Positions 59,092 through 64,000 of a DNA stretch of 64,000 nt are shown piece after piece. This stretch comes from Oceanobacter sp045430275 (GTDB taxonomy: Bacteria; Pseudomonadota; Gammaproteobacteria; Pseudomonadales; Oceanobacteraceae), in NCBI GenBank assembly GCA_045430275.1, contig JAILXU010000001.1, positions 248,001-312,000 on the forward strand. Direction: 5' to 3'. The translations under genes and the position numbers were made by a program. Position 1 is the stretch's first letter, and each line of letters opens with the position of its first letter. Below the pieces are notes generated by a model that worked only from the letters and a program-made list of their open reading frames with translations, ran no database searches and had not been told where the DNA came from.

Positions 59092-59777
59092 GTTGACAAA
59101 TGGTGTGATGGCCACCAGACGCTCATTGCTGTCCAGATGCCAAAGCAAATTAGCAGCACACCGGCAATGGTTCGAGAGCATTGATGATTCAGGAGTTGCA
59201 TCAGGCTCCCAGCCGCCAGACTGCTGGCAAACAAGGCTGGTAATGTGCCCAGGCCAAAGACGATCATAATGGCTGCTCCTTGTAAGGGTTGGCCGGATGT
59301 CGCAGCCCAGCTCAAGGTGCTGTACACGAGACCACAAGGTAGCCAGCCCCAAAGCAGGCCCAGTTGGTAACGTTTGGCCAGGCTGCCCTGATGGATCAGG
59401 CCTGTCGTGAGGGGCTGTATATGTCGCCAAAGAGATTGCCCGAGTTGTTCCAGACGAGTTAGCCAGGTGGCCCAGCGGGCAATGTATAAGCCCATTAAAA
59501 TGAGCAACACAGCGGCCAGCGTGCGCATCACTTGCAGCAGTACGTCATTAATACCCTGTAACCATAATCCCAGTGTGGCAACCAGCAGCCCGGCAAGACC
59601 ATAGCTGGTAATCCGACCCAGATTGAATGCAAGCGTACTCAAGGTGACGGACGCGCCGGTTTCTCTGGCAACCTGCGTACTCAGGGCGGCAGAAATACCT
59701 CCGCACATTAACAAGCAGTGACTGGAACCGAATAACCCGAGAAACAGAGCGGTGATGAACGACAGAGGCTCCATCAT
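59088..59777 (-). CDS. TauE/SafE-like membrane protein of the cco cluster
   Basis: A 229-aa inner-membrane protein with six to seven helices. It begins with the helix FITALFLGLFGSSHCLLMCGG, whose HCxxMCGG motif is typical of the DsbD/UreH-like 'sulfite exporter TauE/SafE family' proteins found beside ccoS, and contains GLLWGWLPCGLVYSTLS in the middle. His/Cys/Met residues suggest copper handling for cbb3 oxidase, though the substrate is unproven. Its ATG overlaps the ccoS stop (TAATG). Confidence 0.87.
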   Translation of the reverse strand: MMEPLSFITALFLGLFGSSHCLLMCGGISAALSTQVARETGASVTLSTLAFNLGRITSYGLAGLLVATLGLWLQGINDVLLQVMRTLAAVLLILMGLYIARWATWLTRLEQLGQSLWRHIQPLTTGLIHQGSLAKRYQLGLLWGWLPCGLVYSTLSWAATSGQPLQGAAIMIVFGLGTLPALFASSLAAGSLMQLLNHQCSRTIAGVLLICFGIWTAMSVWWPSHHLST

Positions 59778-59986
59778 TACTCAGGAGTGCCTGTCTTTTT
59801 TTGTTGATCTGTGGCGGTTGTGGTGGAGGTTGATGGGGAGCCGTGCTCGTCATCGTCGAACAGGATCTTATGTGCTGGAGAATCCATGTCATCGAATTGG
59901 CCACTGCGTACAGCCCAGAAAAAAACCAGTGTGGCGATGCCGATTAATACAATCGACAGGGGAACCAATACATAAATAATATCCAC
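59777..59986 (-). CDS. ccoS: cbb3 oxidase assembly protein CcoS
   Basis: A 69-aa protein: one N-terminal membrane helix (IIYVLVPLSIVLIGIATLVFFWAV) followed by SGQFDDMDSPAHKILFDDD, the CcoS hallmark, and a Ser/Thr-rich tail. CcoS is needed for cofactor insertion into the cbb3-type cytochrome oxidase. It is 18 bp downstream of ccoI and overlaps the next gene by one base. Confidence 0.95.
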   Translation of the reverse strand: MDIIYVLVPLSIVLIGIATLVFFWAVRSGQFDDMDSPAHKILFDDDEHGSPSTSTTTATDQQKKTGTPE

Positions 59987-60004
59987 AGGAAGCCTCGTTG
60001 AAAA

Positions 60005-62446
60005 TCAGGAGTGATTGGTTGATTTGAGCTTTGCGAGACGCAAGGCATTGGTCACAACCAATAAAGAACTGAATGACATTCCAATCGCTGCCGCCCAGGG
60101 GGGAACATACCCCATGGCAGCAATGGGCAGTGCCAGCAAGTTGTACAATAAGGCCCAGCCAATATTCTGGTAAATAACTCGCCGGGTTTTTCGGGCGGTA
60201 TCCAAGGCGCTCAAGACCGCATCCAGTCGACCGCTGGTCAGCAGGGTATCTGCGTTGGTTTTGGCCAAATCGGTCGCTTCACTGACGGCCAGAGCAATGT
60301 CTGCACCTGCCAGTACGGGGACATCGTTAATACCATCACCGATCATCAGGATACGCTCACCCTCACTTTGCCAGGTGCGTACCTGAGCCAGCTTTTGCTC
60401 TGGAGAGATACCGACTCGCACCTCATGAATACCCAGTTGATCGGCAATTTGCTGCCCAGAGCCACTGGGGTCGCCGGTCAATAACGCTGTTTTGATACGT
60501 CGTTGGTGTAAACCCTGAATCAGGGCCGGAGCGGATTTGCGCAATGTATCGCTTAGTAGAATCCAGCCCAGCGGCTGGTTGTCATCAGCCAGCAGCAACC
60601 ATTGTCCAGCCTGCTGGTCGGGAAGTGGCAAGCTTGTTTCAGGCCAGGCGAAATCGGGCCTTCCCAGTCGTAATGTCCGCTGCGATGCGATCAGCGTCCC
60701 TTCAACGCCCAATCCAGTGTGCTGCATGTGGTCTGAAATGGGTTCGGGATTAATGTGTCGGAATGCACGAGAAATCGGGTGGCTGCTGTTTTGCTCCAGC
60801 CCCGCCGCCCAGGACATGATCTGTTGTTCAGAGATTGTTGTGAGTGGCAGGACTTTTTCTATGGCCAGTTTGCCTTGGGTCAGGGTGCCGGTTTTATCAA
60901 AAACAACCCGGTCAATCTGGTTCAGGGTTTCCAGAACATGACCCTTGCTGATGAGCAAGCCTGCTTCTCGCAGGGCTGCAGTGGCCGCTGTCAGCGCAGT
61001 CGGCGTCGCCAGAGACAGGGCGCACGGGCAGGTGACAACCAGTACGGACAGGGCAATGAAAAACGCTTCTTCGCTGCCTTGAAGCCACCAGAAAGAAAAC
61101 ACGGAGGTGGCGACGATCAGTACGGCGGCCACAAAGTAGCTGGCAATCTGGTCGGCAATCAGGGCGACTCGGGGTTTTTCTTGCTGGGCTCGATCCATCA
61201 GGCGGACGATGGTCGATAACTGAGCTTCTGCACCGGTTGCTGTGACCTGCATGGTTAAAGGGCTGTCGACATTGATGGTGCCGCCAATCAGTGTAGACCC
61301 GGTTGTTTTCTGTACAGGGAGGTATTCACCCGTAAGAGCGGCTTCATCGACAGAGCTGTTGCCGGTCAGAACGACGCCATCAGCGGGTATGGCATGACCC
61401 GGCTTGATCAGTAGCCGATTCCCAACCTGGATTTCTTCGGTTGCGATAATGTCGTGATCGGTGTTGCTGTTGCCACTGAGACGCAGGGCGATGTTGGGCA
61501 GCAGAGTCAGCATGTTGTTGCCGGATTTACCCATCTTGTGACGAGTGCGCATTTCCAGAAAGCGCCCAAACAACAGGAAGAACGTGAACATGCACACGGA
61601 GTCAAAATAGACGTCACTGCCTTGATTGAAGGTGCTCCAGATGCTGGCACAAAAAGCCAGAATGATGGCCAGTGATACCGGCACATCCATCGTCAGGTGA
61701 CGGGTTTTGAGATCACGGATGGCGGCTTCAAAAAATGGACGAGCGCTGTATAAAACAACGGGCAGGGCAAGCACCATGGAGGCCAGGCGCATAAAAAATT
61801 CGTATTGGGTCGCCATGCCCACATAAAGGGGAACGGCGATCATCATGACTTGCATCATACCAATGCCAGCAACCGCCAGCCGACGAATGGCGTGCTTGCT
61901 TTCAACGATACGCTGGTTTTCTTCGCTGGTGGCTGAAAACGGCGATGCCTTGTACCCGAGCCGGTAGATGGCTTCCATCAGCCCGGAGACCTGAATGTCA
62001 TCGTCGTACCATTTAAGTACCAGGCGATGATTGGAGAGATTCAGAACAGCTTCTTCGACGGCAGGCAGTGCTTTTAGGCGATGTTCGATCAACCAGGCAC
62101 AGGCGGCACAACTGATTCCATCAATAACCAGTGTTGCTTCGGCTATTTTCTGACCATCGGAATTGACTGAGCGTGCAACAAAGCGCCGTTGCATTGCATC
62201 ACTGTCGTACAGGATCAGAGTTTCACGAGCGGTCAGTTCTGAGTCGTCGAATTCAGATGGCGATAGCTCAGGAAGCTCCGTGCGGTGTTTGTAATAATCC
62301 TTCAGGCCACTACTGACAATGGTTTCAGCAATGGCTTTACAACCGGGACAGCACATTGGTTGCTGTTTTCCGTCAATCGACGTTGCCCAGCGCTCCCCTT
62401 CCTGAGTCGTTTCACCGCAGTGAAAGCAATGTGTTAACTCTGTCAT
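60005..62446 (-). CDS. ccoI: copper-transporting P-type ATPase CcoI
   Basis: An 813-aa P1B-type ATPase supplying copper for cbb3 oxidase assembly. An N-terminal Cys-rich domain (CFHCGE, MCCPGCKA) precedes a heavy-metal-associated domain with GISCAACAW. Then come membrane helices with the metal site VTCPCALSLATP, phosphorylation motif DKTGTLTQG, the HP motif SSHPISRAF and hinge GDGINDVPVL. All motors are intact. The ATG at 62446 overlaps the ccoH stop (ATGA). The open frame extends 20 codons upstream but that lies in ccoH. Confidence 0.95.
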   Translation of the reverse strand: MTELTHCFHCGETTQEGERWATSIDGKQQPMCCPGCKAIAETIVSSGLKDYYKHRTELPELSPSEFDDSELTARETLILYDSDAMQRRFVARSVNSDGQKIAEATLVIDGISCAACAWLIEHRLKALPAVEEAVLNLSNHRLVLKWYDDDIQVSGLMEAIYRLGYKASPFSATSEENQRIVESKHAIRRLAVAGIGMMQVMMIAVPLYVGMATQYEFFMRLASMVLALPVVLYSARPFFEAAIRDLKTRHLTMDVPVSLAIILAFCASIWSTFNQGSDVYFDSVCMFTFFLLFGRFLEMRTRHKMGKSGNNMLTLLPNIALRLSGNSNTDHDIIATEEIQVGNRLLIKPGHAIPADGVVLTGNSSVDEAALTGEYLPVQKTTGSTLIGGTINVDSPLTMQVTATGAEAQLSTIVRLMDRAQQEKPRVALIADQIASYFVAAVLIVATSVFSFWWLQGSEEAFFIALSVLVVTCPCALSLATPTALTAATAALREAGLLISKGHVLETLNQIDRVVFDKTGTLTQGKLAIEKVLPLTTISEQQIMSWAAGLEQNSSHPISRAFRHINPEPISDHMQHTGLGVEGTLIASQRTLRLGRPDFAWPETSLPLPDQQAGQWLLLADDNQPLGWILLSDTLRKSAPALIQGLHQRRIKTALLTGDPSGSGQQIADQLGIHEVRVGISPEQKLAQVRTWQSEGERILMIGDGINDVPVLAGADIALAVSEATDLAKTNADTLLTSGRLDAVLSALDTARKTRRVIYQNIGWALLYNLLALPIAAMGYVPPWAAAIGMSFSSLLVVTNALRLAKLKSTNHS

Positions 62447-62943
62447 TGGGCTTTCAGTTGTATGACCTGATTGGCATTGATGTGCCCGGATGAGCGAAGA
62501 CGCCAACCTTGTTCCGGGCTTTGTAACCAGAGACGACGACGTGCGGGCAGGGTGATCTCACTGACACCGGTGTAGGTACTTTCTTCGGTTCGTTGCAAGA
62601 AGATGCTGCTGTCCTGCTCTTGCAAGGTTGGGTGAATCAGATTAAGCACCAGGCTGTTGGGTTCTTCATCCAGATAACCGTCCAGTACCAGACGTGCCAT
62701 GTCATCGACAAATACCAGCGTGGCGCTGAGTTGCAGACGTTTGGCCTTGTTATCCATGTTGACGTTTTCGGTGTAGTTGACACCATCCTTGTAGTAGCTG
62801 TCACTGACCAGGGAGTCTTTACTGTCAACGGCCAGGGTGATCATTACCACACCCCAGAACACAGAAAGCATGGGAATGCCAAGGATCAGCCAAACCAGAG
62901 GTTCTTTGTGCCAGGGACGAGAGTCTTGCTTGTCAATAGTCAT
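62443..62943 (-). CDS. ccoH: cbb3 oxidase assembly protein CcoH (FixH)
   Basis: A 166-aa FixH-family protein. After RPWHKEPLVW comes one membrane helix (LILGIPMLSVFWGVVMITLAV), then DSLVSDSYYKDGVNYTENV, the family hallmark, and a periplasmic beta-rich domain (PTLQEQDSSIFLQRTEE, RRRLWLQSPEQGWRLRSSG region). It stabilises the cbb3 oxidase during assembly. The start at 62943 matches the family; the frame is open 28 codons upstream into a terminator-like hairpin, which supports the later start. Confidence 0.9.
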   Translation of the reverse strand: MTIDKQDSRPWHKEPLVWLILGIPMLSVFWGVVMITLAVDSKDSLVSDSYYKDGVNYTENVNMDNKAKRLQLSATLVFVDDMARLVLDGYLDEEPNSLVLNLIHPTLQEQDSSIFLQRTEESTYTGVSEITLPARRRLWLQSPEQGWRLRSSGHINANQVIQLKAQ

Positions 62944-62979
62944 AGATATCTCAATGAACGGTCGATCAGAAACAGGAAT

Positions 62980-63013
62980 AAAAAAGCCGCCCAAGTTTAA
63001 CGGCTTGGACGGC
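62980..63013 (-). terminator. terminator or attenuator between ccoG and ccoH
   Basis: On the minus strand GCCGTCCAAG and CTTGGGCGGC form a 10-bp stem with one mismatch, 8-nt loop, followed by TTTTTTATT. It lies about 60 bp after the ccoG stop and 37 bp before the ccoH start, so part of the transcripts probably stop here. Confidence 0.75.
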
Positions 63014-63072
63014 TGTGCTCTAGCCATTGCGACATTTTGACGCAGCAGGTTGACTTGTCTCAGTCAGGTGTA

Positions 63073-64000
63073 TCAGCTACGCGGTGCAATGAAGCGGCTT
63101 TCCTCTCTGGCAATCTCTTCACCCGTCGCGGTATCAATGATAACGAATTCGATATTCATCTTGCTGGAGGTCAGTTTGGTTGCTTCCGGGTCGAGTTCCA
63201 GGTTCAGAGAGATCTCTTTCATTTCGTTGACGTTCAGGTCATAGAGGTTGGTGACATCCATGCTCAGCCCTTCTTGCCCTTCGACTCGCAGCTCATAGGT
63301 ATGAGGCTGCTGAGACATGTTCATCATCTTCAGGGTGTAGGCATTTTGAATAGTGTCATTGACGGTCATCTGATACAGACTGCTTCGGTCTCGTTCAATG
63401 TCCAGCTCAAATGGTGTACGAGTGATCATGGCGTAGGCGAAAGCACCGATCATAACGCTCAATACAACGGCGTAACCGACCAGACGAGGGCGGAAGAAGT
63501 GCGTTTTTTGGCCTTCCAGTTCGTTTTCTGTGGTGTAACGTACTAAGCCGCGTGGCTTGTTCAGTTTATCCATGATGGAATCACAAGCGTCGATACAGAG
63601 TGCGCAACCAATGCACTGGTATTGCATACCATCACGGATGTCGATCCCGGTGGGACAAACCTGTACGCACAAAGAACAATCGACGCAATCACCGAGTTGT
63701 TCGGTATTACCTGCTTCCTTGGCTTTCTTGCTGCGTTTTCCGCGTGGCTCACCACGATTTACATCATAAGAAACCGCCAGTGTATCGCTGTCGTACATGA
63801 CAGACTGGAAACGTGCGTATGGGCACATGTAGATACAAACCTGTTCACGCATCCAGCCTGCATTGACGTAGGTGCCTACGGTAAACATGCCGATCCAGAA
63901 AGCGGCCCAGCCACCCACTTCAAACTGCAATAAGCTCGGTACCAGTTCGCGGATAGGGGAAAAGTAACCGACAAAGGTCAGGCCGGTCATGAAAGCAATG
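63073..64000 (-). CDS. ccoG: CcoG cbb3 oxidase accessory protein, N-terminus cut by window edge
   Basis: The C-terminal 308 residues of CcoG (RdxA/FixG), a membrane ferredoxin-like protein thought to reduce copper for cbb3 oxidase assembly. Visible are membrane segments (GLTFVGYFSPIRELVPSLL, GGWAAFWIGMFTVGTYVNAGW), the REQVCIYMCPYARFQSVM motif, two [4Fe-4S] motifs (CVDCSLCVQVCP and CIGCALCIDACD), another helix (YAVVLSVMIGAFAYAMI) and the C-terminal IG-like domain. The frame stays open to the right edge. ccoH, ccoI and ccoS follow in the usual order. Confidence 0.95.
   Translation of the reverse strand, partial: IAFMTGLTFVGYFSPIRELVPSLLQFEVGGWAAFWIGMFTVGTYVNAGWMREQVCIYMCPYARFQSVMYDSDTLAVSYDVNRGEPRGKRSKKAKEAGNTEQLGDCVDCSLCVQVCPTGIDIRDGMQYQCIGCALCIDACDSIMDKLNKPRGLVRYTTENELEGQKTHFFRPRLVGYAVVLSVMIGAFAYAMITRTPFELDIERDRSSLYQMTVNDTIQNAYTLKMMNMSQQPHTYELRVEGQEGLSMDVTNLYDLNVNEMKEISLNLELDPEATKLTSSKMNIEFVIIDTATGEEIAREESRFIAPRS

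Overview
The window looks like the chromosome of an aerobic, probably marine, gammaproteobacterium of the Pseudomonas/Oceanospirillales type. This is inferred from gene content: a cbb3 oxidase maturation cluster followed by an Anr/Fnr regulator, PQQ alcohol dehydrogenases of the PedE/PedH type, a Pseudomonas-type dapD, large NAD-glutamate dehydrogenase, DUF1826/DUF2796/DUF3299 zinc genes and an AlkK-like acyl-CoA ligase. No rRNA, tRNA, CRISPR array, transposase or integrase was seen. Both edges cut a gene: NAD-glutamate dehydrogenase on the left (only its C-terminus is present) and ccoG on the right (its N-terminus is missing).

Layout. 1-11.4 kb: metabolic and envelope genes (PhzF-like protein, a repeat-rich lipoprotein, DUF922 protein, GlxA-type regulator, malonyl-CoA decarboxylase, isochorismatase) and a soluble PAS histidine kinase with a FixJ-type regulator. 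11.5-16 kb: a zinc-starvation locus with two good Zur-box candidates, encoding DUF1826, a His-rich ZrgA-like protein, a MerC-like protein, a DUF3299 lipoprotein and a LolD/FtsX-like ABC pair. 16-17.7 kb: tautomerase and azoreductase divergent from a CGNR regulator. 17.7-21.5 kb: a small accessory island with a Septu-type PtuA/PtuB pair and an unrecognised 298-aa protein, flanked by duplicated ends of the two border genes. 21.5-27.4 kb: two LysR-regulated redox modules and a Crp/Fnr regulator next to a small membrane protein.

27.8-38.2 kb: an inactive-looking periplasmic rhodanese, an outer-membrane alginate-export-type barrel, a choline/betaine-type binding protein, an acyl-CoA ligase with a branched-chain-type binding protein, a dual-Cache hybrid kinase with its OmpR partner, and CreA. 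38.2-47.4 kb: dapD, a YffB-like protein, an esterase, and a SUF Fe-S cluster operon (sufBCDS, sufA, sufT) divergent from its Rrf2 regulator, with a REP-type palindrome pair between sufC and sufB. 47.4-51.7 kb: two related periplasmic proteins (one fused to a TonB domain), tcdA and a TrpB2-type tryptophan synthase beta chain. 52-57.4 kb: two PQQ alcohol dehydrogenases, one with the lanthanide-type and one with the calcium-type active site, around a LuxR regulator and a pentapeptide-repeat protein. 57.6-64 kb: an orphan lipoprotein, the Anr/Fnr regulator with an upstream Fnr-like box, and the cco maturation genes.

The most unusual part is the 17.7-21.5 kb island. The duplicated border sequences fit a Campbell-type integration of cargo between the CGNR gene and the DsbA-family gene, so this gap looks like a turnover site for defence genes, and the 298-aa protein is a candidate for an undescribed system. 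All functional names rest on motif recognition by eye; no database search or computation was run.
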